In this document: positions 11,155 through 22,486 of the stretch, piece after piece | Layout: each line of letters opens with the position of its first letter | Numbering within the stretch: the stretch's first letter is position 1 | Assembly: GCA_026826555.1 (NCBI GenBank) | Contig: JAKSZT010017954.1 | Location: forward strand, 985,336 to 1,049,335 | DNA length: 64,000 bases | From: Tolypeutes matacus | Lineage: Eukaryota > Chordata > Mammalia > Cingulata > Chlamyphoridae | Reading direction: 5' to 3' | Program-made: the position numbers and the translations under genes | Notes under the pieces: model-generated | The model's input: the letters and a program-made list of their open reading frames with translations, nothing else | Database searches by the model: none | Told to the model about the DNA's origin: nothing

Positions 11155-11760
11155 CCCGTAGGGCGCGTCAACTACCTCTGGCCGGTAGTTGCAGGTGACC
11201 AGCGCTAACCGTCTCAGCTCCCGCCGGACTACAACTCCCAGAGTCCTCAGCGGCGAGCCGGTTACCACGGAGACGGGACAGACGGGCAGACTCCGCTACC
11301 TCTCGGCGTAGGGTAACGCCTTAGCTTCAGAACGGTCGTCGAAGCGCCCGCGGTCCCCCCGCCTTTCGTTCTGGGGCCCGAGGAGGCAGATCAATTCGAC
11401 CCTGCTGGAGAGGCTGAACCACATTTCCCAGAAGGCTCTGGGCACAGGCCCTTCTGGACGCGCGGCACCGAAACGGTAACCTCGAGTTGTTGCCAAGGAG
11501 ATCGGATTATTCCGGCTTAGAGCATCCTCCTGAAACGGAGACGGAGAAGCGGGGCAGAGGAGCGGGTAGAGAGGGAAGGAGACTAGGAAATCTGGGCATT
11601 CGGCAACGTTAAAGAGCACATCCCCTCCCGTTTGCCTTTTTTGTTTCCACTGATGCTCAGGGCCAGGACGAACATAGCATAGCCATCTGGGAAACGGAAG
11701 CGGCGCTACCCTACGGCCCACCGGAAGTGCAGTCATTGGTGACCTGCCCCACCTTGAGCT
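10900..11760 (-). promoter_or_regulatory. GC-rich promoter-like block of the zinc-finger locus
   Basis: CpG-enriched block upstream of the SCAN relic. It holds two ZNF143-type sites (ACTACAACTCCCAGAG at 11228-11243; CCACATTTCCCAGAAGG at 11419-11435), an ETS site CCGGAAG (11721-11727) and a minus-strand CCAAT box (11735-11739). Such clusters are typical of TATA-less promoters, including many zinc-finger genes. It includes a (CA)n tract at 11116-11148. Whether it still drives transcription, and in which direction, is not known. Confidence 0.55.
11116..11148. repeat. (CA)n microsatellite
   Basis: About 16 uninterrupted CA units inside the GC-rich block. Confidence 0.95.
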
Positions 11761-11849
11761 CCTGCGGCAAGCAGGGCCTCTGAGGATAGGGGATATAACC
11801 TTCCTCTTTCCTTCCCTTCCACGTCCGCGCGAACATACCTTTTACCTCC

Positions 11850-12110
11850 TAAATATTTGTGGAATCTGCTTCTTTCTCCTCATGCCAACTTTCAGTGCTG
11901 TATTTTACTCTACATTTCCTACCTGGATCATTTACCTGGTTGGCCTGCCTCCAGTCTTGTTCCACTTAAATCTATTCTCTACGCGGCCACCAAGGTAATC
12001 TGTCCCTGCTGTTTACAGCTTTCAACCGCTAATAGAATCAAGTCCAAACTCTTTGGATGGCGTATTTGACCTCAACTTATACAACTGTCTCTCACCATTC
12101 TCTTCCTTAT
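11850..12110 (+). repeat. L2 LINE 3' fragment
   Basis: 'atttcctacctggatcattt', 'ggcctgcctccagtcttgtt' and 'aatcaagtccaaactctttg' match the L2 3' region in order. Confidence 0.75.
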
Positions 12111-12199
12111 ACATAAGAAACATTCTCTTTTCTTTAAATTGTTATCTTAAAGCCAACATCACTGTTCTTAAAAAATTGCAGAGCTCAACTTCCTGCTTT

Positions 12200-14320
12200 T
12201 AACAGTTGCACCAAAAAGAGTGAAAAATTCCCAGGGTAGTTGGATTTGCAAAATATATATATTCTTGAAAAGTACTTGGAATAGGTATCTATAAACAGAA
12301 ACTAAGTTTCCGATTTACTCAGATAGCAAAAATCATCATTTTATTCCTCTGAACAAAATATTTCATCACATGATACAGTTAATGCACAGCTAGGTATTTC
12401 CCCGGTCTTTTATCACAGAAGAAAAAAGAAGGGAAGACTACAAATAAAATAGATTGGTTATTTTTATTTTCTGCAATACCTTGAAGTCCTAAGAGCTATA
12501 ATTACACCTGGTCTAAAGAATCCTAAGCATGGAATAAACCTGCACTGAGGGTTTAGAGCAAGGAGACACACTTTTAAAGTCTCTCAAAAAGCCTAGATAG
12601 AAATGAACTGTAGAGTGCAGAAAGATAAATGATGTGTTGCTCACATCAAAGCACCAAGAACTTTCCTTTTGAAGTGGGAAGAGCTGGCAGACACATTCTC
12701 ATTGGCTTTTAACTTCAGGAGAGAGAATGGCCTGTATCATAAATGTAGAGAATGATTTAACTGATAAAGTAGAAGTCTTATCAAAAATCTGTCATCTGTT
12801 CTTAACATTCAAAAGCAGAGATTTTCCTCCCTCCTCATTTAATTTTTTTGTTTTGTTTTTTAAAACTTGGAAGGGTTCATTTCTTGTCTAAGGAAAAAGT
12901 GCATTGGTTGAGAAAGCATCATCCAAAGTCCACGTAGTTTTTGGCAATCAGATGGGAAGGCTGAAGAGCTAGCTATATTACAGAGTAATTTTCTTAAGTG
13001 GTACAACCCAGTTACCTTTTCAAGGGGTACCAGGAGTACTACTTTTTTCTTTTTAATTAACCGTTGTAAATCCTCATTTACCAGCACTGCTCTACTCTTT
13101 GTTATATAGAGTCTAGCTTACCCTACAAGCGTTTTCCCATGTCCCACAAAAAGCACCCACAGTGATGTCCAGCAGCTTTCTCCAAACAATTTTGAGACCT
13201 GGACAGTCAAGTTACAATGTAAATGTAAATGAAAAATTCAGTTTTCTTTACAACAGATAAAGCTTCAGAATACTACTTGGTCATTTGATTGATTTCAAGA
13301 AATACAATGTTAGTTCCATCTGCCATATACACACATGACATCTTCCTGGGTGGCTCGGTTTAAAAAATGGTTAGATTATTCCTTATTTTCCCTGTAGTTG
13401 CTGTGGTTATTAGTGCTTTATTGGCCTCAGTTTGAAAGGTGACACACTCTTAGCCATGATCCCTTGTGGTTTTGAAATATATTTTGCAAAATCAGTTATT
13501 ATTCCTGCAGCAATTATGTAAATATGATTTGCTTCAGTTAGTGTTATTTTGTTTTCCCTGCATATGTACCAACTGATAGCATGTTGGGCAGCAGAAGAAA
13601 ATTAATCTTGGGTTAAAATGTGGTCCCAGATAACAGAAGCAGATTACTAAACGAGTTGACGGTAGTTCAGTATAAATTTGCCAGGGAATTATGATTTACG
13701 AAAACTACTTTTGCAAACAGAATGCCCACATAGCTACATTACAGCTGTTCTAATTGTAAAAGTGAAGTGCACTCTTGCATATTTATTCGTGTCTTCTCCC
13801 ATTCTTAGCTGAAAAAATCTGCATCTAGCTTTTGATTTATTTAATGTGTTTTCAGTTTCAGATTGGCTATATTAAAAAATTACAAATATATATAAAATTG
13901 TGAATTAAAAATAATTTCTAAGATAATTAAAACAAACTTGTGTATATGGTAACCCATAAATTCATATTTGATTATTCTGAGCATTAAATATTTTTAACAT
14001 TTTTACAAATTAGGTTTTATGATAACATAACATTGTTTTGCATGTATCACATTAAATAATATATAAGAACAACAAAATTCCTGAGATCATAAAAAACTTT
14101 TGACAAGTTCTATATGTATTCCACCTTCCAATTTGATATGGTGTCCAGACATGAAGGATATCTAAATAAACATAAAATTTCAGGGAGGTTAAATTCTAAT
14201 ATTCTTCAAAAATATCCTAAGCGATCAGGTAAAGCTTCCTCCTTTTAGGTTTATAATGAAAATATTATAGCATTTCTTGCTATTGTAATAGGGATAATAT
14301 TTTTAAAATATTCACCTGAA
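12200..14320. other. AT-rich sequence without recognised repeats
   Basis: About 2.1 kb of strongly AT-rich DNA with no clear repeat and no coding signal. It could be the distal IFT22 3' UTR in part, or slowly evolving non-coding sequence. Confidence 0.4.
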
Positions 14321-14406
14321 TTATTCTTGATTCCTCAGAAAATCATGTTCCTCTCCCAGGAAGCTGAGAGGTGAGAATGAATTGTCCTGCCATGGGCCAG
14401 CTGTGG

Positions 14407-14685
14407 CAAAGGGCAAAATGATCCTGCCTTCTGGACACAGCCCACACCTGGGACTGGATGGAGGACATAGCCGATTCTCAGATGTACAGGCAAAGTCTGA
14501 ACCAGAATGGGCCAAGTCAGCCTGGGGACTACTGGTTCTGGAATGTTTGGAGGGACCTGGCCAAGAGCCTCATCAGTTTTGGATTTCAGCAGGATGTGGC
14601 CAGTAGGGTGGCCAGTGACCTCTCTGCAGAGGTCAGGGAAGAACCAGAGGACCTGTCTTTGGACCAACCAGCTGATCTGTCATAA
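14407..14685 (+). other. Unrecognised open frame antisense to the IFT22 3' region
   Basis: A plus-strand frame from just after a TGA (14405-14407) to the stop at 14685 includes AHTWDWMEDIADSQMYRQS, GDYWFWNVWRDLAKS and FGFQQDVASRVASDLSAEV, ending with an acidic PEDLSLDQPADLS tail. An ATG lies at 14458. It is more protein-like than the surrounding AT-rich DNA and is not an obvious repeat. No homologue is recognised. Confidence 0.3.
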
Positions 14686-14839
14686 CAAGCAAACAAGGAC
14701 ACATATACTTTTCTGATACCATGACAACATCTTAGGGAGAGGTAAAGGAAGAGGGATTGTAACATTGAATTGATTAAATATGTCTCCAAAAAAGAAACTG
14801 AGCTAACCTGAAAAGCTTATATATAGATATATATATATA

Positions 14840-15049
14840 TATTTTTAAGTACCAGGACCAGGGCTTGAACCTGGGATCTTGTATGCGGGAGGCTGGCGCT
14901 CAACCACTGAGCCCCATAGGTTCCCTTGTGTTGGCTTCCTTGTCAGTTTGCTTGTTGTCTGCTCATTTTCTTTAGGAGCACTAGGAACCAAACCTGGGAC
15001 CTCACATGTGGGAGGTAGGCACTCAACCGCTTGAGCTATATCCGCTCCC
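14840..15049 (-). repeat. DAS-SINE, dimeric, antisense
   Basis: Two tRNA-like halves ('gggcttgaacctgggatctt'; 'cctgggacctcacatgtggg') ending in 'gagctatatccgctccc'. Imperfect flanking ACCTGAAA at both ends suggests a target-site duplication. Confidence 0.88.
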
Positions 15050-15239
15050 CCACCTGAAAGGTTTTTAAATTGCAAGAAATACCTTCAGTCGGCCTGGTTA
15101 AGTACCCCAGCTCCACATATTATCTAAGTGGATGGGAGCAGTTATAGAAAATAAAGAAGCTATACTTTTTGCTCACGCAGGATGAAGTATTAAGTTTTTT
15201 ACTTGACCTCACTATTATTTAGAAAAATAGAATAGCAAC

Positions 15240-15350
15240 TCCATGAAGGAAAGGATTTTTGTTTTGTTCATGCTGTATATCCTCAGCATCTAGAACAGTC
15301 CCTGGCACACAGTAGGTACTCAAAAAGTCGGTATTTGTGGAGCACACCAA
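15240..15350 (+). repeat. L2 3' tail
   Basis: 'ctcagcatctagaacagtcc' and 'ggcacacagtaggtactcaa' match the L2 terminal region. Confidence 0.6.
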
Positions 15351-15716
15351 GGAATGAAAATCTGATTCAAACCAATACACATGGATTAAACTATCATTGC
15401 ATCGTTGACCTACGGTAATTACAATTCCACAATTTTTATAACTTTACGTATATAAAGAGAGGGGGAAAAAACCCTCAATTTTCCAGCTCTTTAGAATGGT
15501 CTAGCGCAAGGGAATCAGAATTCAGTAAATGGATTTTCTCAACTGAACTAATAACAGGGAGTAAGTGGTATGAGCCAAATGTCTCTCAGGCAGATACAGA
15601 AATTTCTTAAACAGTCCCAGAAGGAAGAAAATGTCAGTAGCTGGCTAAGATTTCATATTTGTTTGGGGAACAGGCTGATTTCATTTGGGATATGGAAAAG
15701 TCTCGATGAAGGCTGG

Positions 15717-15865
15717 TTAGGTAATAATCGACATCTCCTCCCGGTCTCTGCTCTCAGATACTGAGTTGACTATGCTTTTCAAATACTTTATGAATTCCAT
15801 CCGGATCTCTTCAGGGTCATCCTCAAGATTCGAGTGTACTAGCTTCAGTTTGTTCAAGGGTGGTG
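15717..15865 (-). CDS. IFT22: IFT22 coding exon 5 and stop
   Basis: 149 nt, from the Pro-Pro-Pro-LNKLKLVHS segment to the C-terminal SRDREEMSIIT and TAA stop. It follows the acceptor TTGTTAAG. The C-terminal helix is intact. Confidence 0.97.
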
Positions 15866-18800
15866 CTTAACAAGGAAGACAAGTTAGTTAGACATGAGTT
15901 TTTAAGGAGCAGTATTACTAGTTCCAAATGACCTGAGATTATAGAAGCCAATTAGTTTAACTTTTTAAAGTCCAAAAATAAGTTTTAGGTGTCTTGCTTG
16001 ATACAATTTGACAGAGAAGGATTTCCCACACTGCCACCTAGTGCCAGGATACAAACTCTACAAACCACTTCCAGGCTCTGTTCTTAAACCAGAAAGAAAT
16101 TCTTTTACTCTTACTTGTTTCTGGATATTTTCTAATTGAGTCATATCTCATGATTGTTTTGTCACATCTGTAATGTATGTGTTATATGCAAATTGGAGTT
16201 TTTTTCTGGAGAAAAGGCTTGTCAGGAAAAAAAGAGTCCCTGACTATTGACATATGGCTAAAACCAACCAACCAACCAGGTTTTATCCCCTCTTAGTGTC
16301 TGCCTGCTTTTAAAGTGCCTATATCCCTGCCTGGATGGTATGGCCGATCTTCCAGCATGGCAATTCTGATTTGCATGGGGAGAAAAATGAAGGCCTAGAA
16401 CACACAGGTGCTGAAGAACTGTGTGTAGCTGCTGGCTTCAAAGATATATAGAAATATATAAATGCCTAAACCATCCAAACCAAAGTAGAAAGGAGTAATT
16501 CCAGTGTCCTTACGCAAAGGCAGATTTCCTTTATCACCTCCAGAGCCTGGCTTGTGATGCGCAATTAGTAGACACTGATTATCCTGTATCAGCTGTTGCT
16601 GGACAAAGCAGGAATACCACATTTCAATTTCCTTCAGGTGGCTGGGGATGTCAGCATTGAAGACGATAGCCACTCCATGAGCGTCCTTCATCAGGGCCGG
16701 CCAGCAAGACTCAAACCTTCAGGGCAGGAAAGGAGTCAGAGTGTCAGCTCATGTTGGTTTCTAACTGTGGGCTTTATAAATATCATCTTAAATATCTAGG
16801 CACATTCATAGAGACAGAAAGTAGATAAGCGGTTACCAGGAGCTGGGGGGTAGGGGGAATGGGGAGTTCTTGCTTATAGGTACAGAGTTTCTGTTTGGGG
16901 TGATGGAAAAGTTTTGGCAATGGGTGCACAACATTGTGAATCACTGAACTGTGTACTTGAGAATAGTGAAAATGGCAAATTTTATGTTATTTAAGTGTTA
17001 AAACAATAAAATAAAAAATATAATATCTTATTATCAATACTTGATTGAGAATTTCTAATTGTATTGTAACCCAATTGCTAAAGCTTATAAAGCAAGTCAT
17101 GTCGCTAAATATATAATGGAGGCCGTAACGTGTGTCAGGAATTGTGCAAGGTGCCTGGCGGGCAGCTTATTTTTAAACCATTTGATGACACAAACCCTCT
17201 TTAAAGGAAACATACTTTGGATCACCACCACAATCCCACAGCTCGAATTCACACCCCGAGCCTTTGTTGTTGCTGCTAACATGTGGGTTCTCAAATTCCA
17301 GGATCCTGAAAATAAAAACAACCACAGTGGCAACTGTGCTTAGGAAACGTTATACTTTTGAAATGCCAAGAGCACAAAATATGAGAGGGGAGGAGTGTGA
17401 TGGACAGGGACTTTTGGGGACACAGATTTGCAGGGCTCACCTCACTCCTTGGGTTGGGTTGTATTCGGTGATGTCAGAAGATTCTGTTAGAAAGTTGGCC
17501 AAAACAGTTTTTCCACTCTGTGAAAATGAAAGGGAATAAAAGATCTTCGCTGAACAGCAGAGAAGAAACCATAAAGGAGTCCCCACCCATAGGTACCTCG
17601 GAATCAGGCTGGATGGAGTATAGACCATGCCACCCTAAGATCACCAAGACAGACGGCTGTCCCTGGTTGGGTGGGCTTCGCTGCTTTGTTCTAGGGTGGT
17701 GGGACAGCCTGGTCTGGGAACCAGGGAGCACACGATTGCAGAGCTGGCCCTGCCGCCAGGCGACTCTTCCCATATTGATTTCCCTGTCTGGCTTTCAGGT
17801 CACTTATCCCAAAACAATAAAAAAAAAATCATTAGCATGTGCCTCTTTCCTCTTCCTTCCTCCTCTCCACATCTTCAAGAAACCACAGTCTGTCACACTG
17901 AGGCCCAGAAAGGGGAAGGGACTTCTTCAAGGCTGCACAGTGGGCCAAGGTCAGAGCTGGGTCCCAGTTCTAGGGACTTCTGGCCTACTGTGCCATACTC
18001 TCACATATGGCTGTTTCTCCTTCTAAATCATACAAGTAATACATATTCCTATACAAAATCAATAAAATAAAAGCCCTTCTGATCACCTCCACCCAAACCA
18101 TGCCATTCCCCTTCCCAAAGGTAACAACTATTATGTTTTACAGATCTTTTCTATACATTTACATCATTCATTTAACAAATATTGTATGTGCCTGAATATA
18201 AAACACATCTACCTCCCCAAATTATTCCTCATAAAAAAGGGAGTCTCTTACATTTGAGTCCTTATAAGAAATCTCTCAAATTATTCCCTTCTTGCACAAC
18301 TACTTTATTTTGAACTGCTTGAATAAAATGATCTCAGTCAATGCCAGTTTGGGATGCTTGTAGTTGGCCAAAAACAATTTGTTGAGGGGGGTGGAATTTG
18401 TTATGGAAAAATGAAGAAATTGCCTATTAGTTACTCATTGTCATTGAATGACAATGAGCCAACCTAGGCTTCCAGGCAGAATGTTAAAGGAACATTTTAA
18501 AGGACCATAAAGGTTGGTAAGTTTGAAGAGCATTAAGGGAGGGGCAGAAATATAAATGCAGAAATATGTTTTGTTGAGCTGGGTGATGGGTACCAATTCA
18601 TTGTTTTCTCTCTCTCTTTGTATATGCTTAAGAATTTACATAAGAAAGTAAAAAAATAGTTTATGCCTGTTTTGTTTTCCAAAATTCTGTGCATATTATT
18701 CTGTTACTGGTTTATTTCACTTAATAATTTATGTGTTGGAGATTTTTCCATGTCACTACACAGAGTTGCCTCAATTTGCTTAACTGCTGCACAGTATTCC

Positions 18801-19916
18801 AAAGTAAGAACGGTCCTTACTTTCTTGAGACACTTTCTTATTGTAGGGCACCTAGAATGTTTCCAATTTGTCAATATTGTACATGACTCATTGGGAACAT
18901 GGACAAGTCTTTCACTACAGTAGATTCTAAGAAATGTAATTGCTGTATTAAAAGCTATGCGCATTTTAAATGTTAATAATTTGGCCTCCAAAGATGAATA
19001 CTAGAGTCTTCATTGCTCTACGTGCACATAAACACTACATATTATCCTTAAAAACTTTCCCTCCAATCTGATGGGCAAAAAAATGTCATCTTTTTTGTTT
19101 TAATTTGTATTCCTCTGATTGTAAGGTTGAGAATTTTTTCAAGCTTATCAGACAACTGTGAAGAGCCTTTGCTTGATTTTCTATTGATTTATTTCTCTTT
19201 TCTTCACTGGTTTTTAAACTTTCCTTGTGTATTCTAGCTATTAATTTTTTCTTTGTAATGTATTTTGCAAACACTTTTCTTTTTCGGTTTTGCATTGTGC
19301 TAAAGAAGAACTTCCCTACTTCTAAAATTAAAAATATTTCTTTCCACACATTCATTACAGTGGTTCTCTATGTGTGGTCCCCGGACCCATAGAATATACA
19401 TCACCTGGGCAAGAGTTAACACTACAAATCCCTCTTCCCTCTCCAGACCTACAGAATCAATCTGGGGTGGGGCCCAGCAATATGTTTTAAAAGCCCTCCA
19501 CGTGACTGTTTGAGATCCTTTATGTCCAGTCTTTCCTTATTCTGGTTCTGGCGGCCCACAGACATTCACAAATTCCGGTGCAAAGAAAAGTTCACGAGAC
19601 CTAGGCTCTGGCTCCAATTATGCCACAAACACTAGCCTTGGGCCTTCTGGCCTCAGTAAAACGGGGTCAGCCTCCATCACCTCCTTCGGGCCATGGTTGG
19701 GATCAAGGTCTGGAAGCGCACATCGAGGTGGACGCTGGTAGACTGGGGTCCCCGCCTCCTGGAGGGTCTCCCAGGGCAAGGCACAGACCCGGGGGGTGCC
19801 ACCTGCGCTCGACCGGGCCCCGCGGCCCTGCGGCCCGGCCTCGGGAGACATGCCTGCCTCGGGAGCCACTCCCTCACCTCGCAGGGCCCCACGAAGAGGA
19901 TCTTGGCCTTCAGCAT
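15717..19916 (-). CDS. IFT22: IFT22 (RABL5), complete coding gene in 5 exons
   Basis: IFT22 is a Rab-like small GTPase and a subunit of the intraflagellar transport IFT-B complex in cilia, where it is known to bind the IFT74/IFT81 pair. Seen here: five exons (19878-19916, 17441-17517, 17216-17305, 16514-16716, 15717-15865) sum to 558 nt, giving 185 residues plus stop, the same length as human IFT22. All introns are GT-AG and all split codons rejoin in frame. The P-loop GPCESGKT spans residues 10-17 across the exon 1/2 junction; the G3-like WDCGG is at 62-66. A canonical N/TKxD G4 motif is absent; AHHK sits near 121-124, as in the human protein. The start codon has A at -3. Transcription runs left from the CpG island at 19.7-20.3 kb. 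No frameshift or stop is seen, so the gene looks functional. Identification is from remembered family sequence and is very secure. Confidence 0.97.
16514..16716 (-). CDS. IFT22: IFT22 coding exon 4
   Basis: 203 nt, the largest coding exon, from FESCWPALMKDAHGV to GDKGNLPL. It holds the central GTPase fold including FNADIPSH and IAHHKPGSG. Acceptor CCCTGAAG, donor TTGC|GTAAGG. Phase matches exons 3 and 5 exactly. Confidence 0.97.
16801..17020 (+). repeat. L1 3' UTR fragment
   Basis: 'aagcggttaccaggagctgg', 'ctgaactgtgtacttgagaa' and a terminal A-rich tail are typical of mid-age L1 3' ends. It lies in IFT22 intron 3, in sense opposite to the gene. Confidence 0.75.
17216..17305 (-). CDS. IFT22: IFT22 coding exon 3
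   Basis: 90 nt from ILEFENPHV to LWDCGGDP, the G3/switch II part. The first base completes Arg39 and the last two begin Lys69. Acceptor TTTTCAG, donor AA|GTATGT. Armadillo has Pro68 where human has Ala. Confidence 0.96.
17441..17517 (-). CDS. IFT22: IFT22 coding exon 2
   Basis: 77 nt encoding SGKTVLANFLTESSDITEY and the rest of the switch I region to Gly-Val, ending with the first two bases of Arg39. Acceptor TTTTCACAG, donor AG|GTGAGC. Intron 2 is only 135 bp. Confidence 0.97.
17880..17995 (-). repeat. MIR SINE
   Basis: 'cactgaggcccagaaagggg' and the following block match antisense MIR. In IFT22 intron 1. Confidence 0.55.
18640..19345 (-). repeat. Old L1 (L1M) fragment
   Basis: 'tgctgcacagtattccaaag', 'tgtttccaatttgtcaatat' and 'tttggcctccaaagatgaat' follow the order of the reverse complement of L1 ORF2 end/3' region. 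In IFT22 intron 1. Confidence 0.7.
19358..19514 (+). repeat. MER5A DNA transposon
   Basis: 'cagtggttctctatgtgtgg' through 'ggggtggggcccagcaatat' to 'gtgactgtttgag' matches MER5A nearly end to end. In IFT22 intron 1. Confidence 0.88.
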
Positions 19917-20280
19917 CCTCGCCCGCCTCGGAGAAGCCCGCCAGAGGCCACCCAGGCGCAGTTAGAGCCGCACAGTCGCCTGGCGGAGCGGAAGGCGGCG
20001 CGCTGATTGGCTGCCTTGGTTTCCATGGAGGCGGGAGCGACGCGCAGGGGCCGACGGGACTGGGCCTCTTCCGGGAGCCGTTGCTGCGGCGCCGGGCGGC
20101 CTTGCTGGTGGTGGTGGGCGGCGGGGAAGGGCGGCGTCGGTGTCGGGCCGTAGGAGGGCGTACGAGGGGCTGGGAGGGTAGGAGCGAAACAAAACCCTGG
20201 GGTGCAGAGTCGGGTTTGAGCCGGGAGGACCGCCGAGCTCGCGAGTCCGGTCCTTCTCTATGTAGAATTGCGTAAAGTGA
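19700..20280 (-). promoter_or_regulatory. IFT22: IFT22 promoter, CpG-rich
   Basis: GC- and CpG-dense block over IFT22 exon 1. On the gene strand it holds a CCAAT box (20006-20010) about 90 bp upstream of the ATG and an ETS-type CCGGAAG (20068-20074). No TATA box is evident. Long open frames here on both strands are by-products of high GC. A broad, housekeeping-type promoter is inferred. Confidence 0.75.
19878..19916 (-). CDS. IFT22: IFT22 coding exon 1
   Basis: Encodes MLKAKILFVGPCE, the first beta strand and the start of the P-loop. It ends on a complete codon (GAG) followed by a GTGAGG donor. It sits within the GC-rich promoter block. Intron 1 (17518-19877) is about 2.4 kb and holds a MER5A element and old L1 sequence. 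Confidence 0.97.
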
Positions 20281-20309
20281 GACGTGAGATTCTGGAAGGA
20301 GGCGTAATG

Positions 20310-20440
20310 CTCGGTCCTTAATCTCATTTATTCCTTCCATTACCTGAGAGCTCAGACAGGCCGTGTAACTGCTGAGCCGGCATTGGAACCAGGTCTTCTG
20401 ACTCCTGTCACTTTGGCATGGTACTGTCCACATCGGGAAC
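20310..20440 (-). repeat. MIR SINE
   Basis: Antisense MIR-like core between 'cattacctgagagctcagac' and 'gaaccaggtcttctgactcc'. Confidence 0.5.
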
Positions 20441-20814
20441 GGATTTATCACAGCTCTAGCTCTTCTAGGAAATGTCAGGAAAAAAAGAGTCGCTGGTCTC
20501 CGTAAAGGGTTTCACCACTTACCATTATTTGGACGGGCTGGAAGAAACCAAAAGAATGATGCCCTGGCCTTGTTCAGAGTCGTGTGAGTGTCTGGAAACA
20601 TTGCGGCTGAATTCACTCATTAGGTCAGCCTTAAATTACGGGGGCTGGTCCAGAAATTCCCATAAGAGCATGAAATTAAATGTCTGTGTTCCAAGAGTTT
20701 GGATACAAAATATGTGAGAAATGCGAGCATGACAAAAAGTACCAAAATAAAATTTAAAAATCCACGGTCACATCTTTAACTTTTGGTAGTATAAAAATAA
20801 ATAAGACAAAATAG

Positions 20815-21200
20815 AGTTATTATGGCTAAGAGATTTAAAATGGAGTCGGGAGGTCATTTGGAGGTTTCTCATGCAAACCTCAGCCAACTATCACCAACTA
20901 CTAAAGTATGCAAAACCTTAAGCAACAATGTTCCTCAGAATCCTAAGGACATCCGGACACCATAAAACACAAGATAAAGAACTCAGTAAATTATCTAACC
21001 TGAAGGACAATTGGAGTACCGGGAACTATCCACCAACCATAAACAACTTATCGTTTTTTTTTCTTTTTCTTTAAAAACCCTTGCCTAGAAATGCCAAAAC
21101 AGTACAGGAATTGCAATTCTAAAACCCCAAATAAATGCCTTTGTTGCCTTATAGCTTATTTTGTTATTTCTCCGATAACACCAGGATGTTTATGTAGCCT
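20815..21200 (+). repeat. Probable ERV LTR
   Basis: U3-like start with 'aaaatggagtcgggaggtca', a 'ctttaaaaacccttgcct' promoter-like block and AATAAATGCCTTTGTTGCC at its end. Solitary; no internal viral genes nearby. Confidence 0.5.
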
Positions 21201-21236
21201 TTGTATTACAGAGAACTGCTGAATGAACTTTAAGAA

Positions 21237-21688
21237 AGTCCTCAATTTCAAGCTGTCATAACTTGATTGATTGATCAATTGATTAAATACATTTCTTTAG
21301 TGAGTCTTTTGTAGACAACATATAGATGGCTCATTTTTAAAAAATCCATTCTATCAGTCTATGTCTTTTGATGGGGGAGTTCAAGTCATTAACTTTCAAT
21401 GTTATAACTGTAAAATTATTACTTATATAACTGTAAAAGCATTATTTACTTCCTCTGTTTTGACCTTTGGTTTTCTGTTGTCATGTCATACTATTGTCTA
21501 TCTTTTTACCCTTTAATTTTCCCTTTCCAATAACCTTTGTTTCTAAACTCTTCTCCAAGTCTCTCACTTTTGTTTTTTCCTTTCAGGCTGCAGCACTCCC
21601 TTTAGTATCTCTTGTAATTCTGGTCTTTTGGTAACATACCTATCAGTTTTTGTTTGTCTGTGGAGACTTTGAACTCCCCTTCATTTTT
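21237..21688 (-). mobile_element. L1 segment: ORF1 C-terminus to ORF2 start
   Basis: Read leftward: KNEGEFKVSTDKQ, then KRPELQ, the ORF1 C-terminal motif, a short spacer, and LNSPIKRHRL-like sequence of the ORF2 endonuclease start. Its first 15 bases repeat the sequence at which copy A breaks. It may be the rest of copy A or of copy B. Confidence 0.75.
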
Positions 21689-22486
21689 CATTCAACTATC
21701 TAAGCCCCTGCTCATTTTTTCCCATTCTTTTCTCTCTGTTCTTTTCTCTCTTCAATTTTAGCTGATATGTCTTCAGTATCACTTATTCTTTGTTCTATCA
21801 TTTCGAGTCTGCTGTTGTATGCCTCAAATGTGTTTTTGATCTCACCTACTGTGTCTTTCATTCCCATGAGCTCTCATACTTTTCTGTTCAGGATTTCAGA
21901 TTCTTCTTTGCACTTGTTCAATGTCTTCTTGATGTCATTTAGCTCTTTAACCATATTTTCTTTCAACTCATTATGATTTTGGAAATTTGTACACATTTTG
22001 CTGATTAGTTCTCTCAAATTCTGCATCTCTTCTGGGGCTTTGATATATTCCTTTTCTTGGGCCATGTCTTCTATTTTCTTAGTATGGCTCATAATTTTTT
22101 GCTGATATCTAGGCATCTGATTAGGATATAGTTTACTTAGATGCTCATTTCTTTCTCTTTTGTCGGGATTTAGTGGCAGGAAGCTGTGTGTTACCACTGC
22201 TTTTTGATTCTTGACTCCACCTGGATTGTTAAGATTGTCCTGCTGGTTGCTCAAAACTGGGCACTGGACCCAGTAATTGGTTGTAGAGTTGCTTCCTAGG
22301 GCCTTGGGGAGGGAGGCAATAGAGGCCGGAAAAAGTCTTTCTTTATTTTTTATTTTCTTGCATGAACTTCCTTGGTCTGCCAGCAGATGGTGCTCTTTGG
22401 CAGCGCTCAATTCAATGCGTGGTTGGAGTGTATTTGTTGCGACACAGACCAGATCAATGTGATAAAGCTTCCTGTCAGAAGGCTAT

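Larger units (their letters stand above)
13400..15716 (-). other. Probable IFT22 3' UTR and downstream region
   Basis: No AATAAA is seen on the gene strand in the first 650 bases after the stop, so the 3' UTR is probably long and may include the antisense DAS-SINE at 14840-15049. AATAAA on the minus strand occurs at about 13836-13841, 13782-13787 and 13417-13422. Which one is used cannot be told from sequence alone. Confidence 0.35.

Noticed and set aside
11296..11736. 146-codon minus-strand frame in the GC-rich block
   Set aside because: No protein family signature; better explained as part of a promoter region.
19618..20451. 277-codon minus-strand frame over the IFT22 promoter
   Set aside because: It is in the CpG island, does not share the IFT22 frame and has low-complexity Pro/Arg composition.
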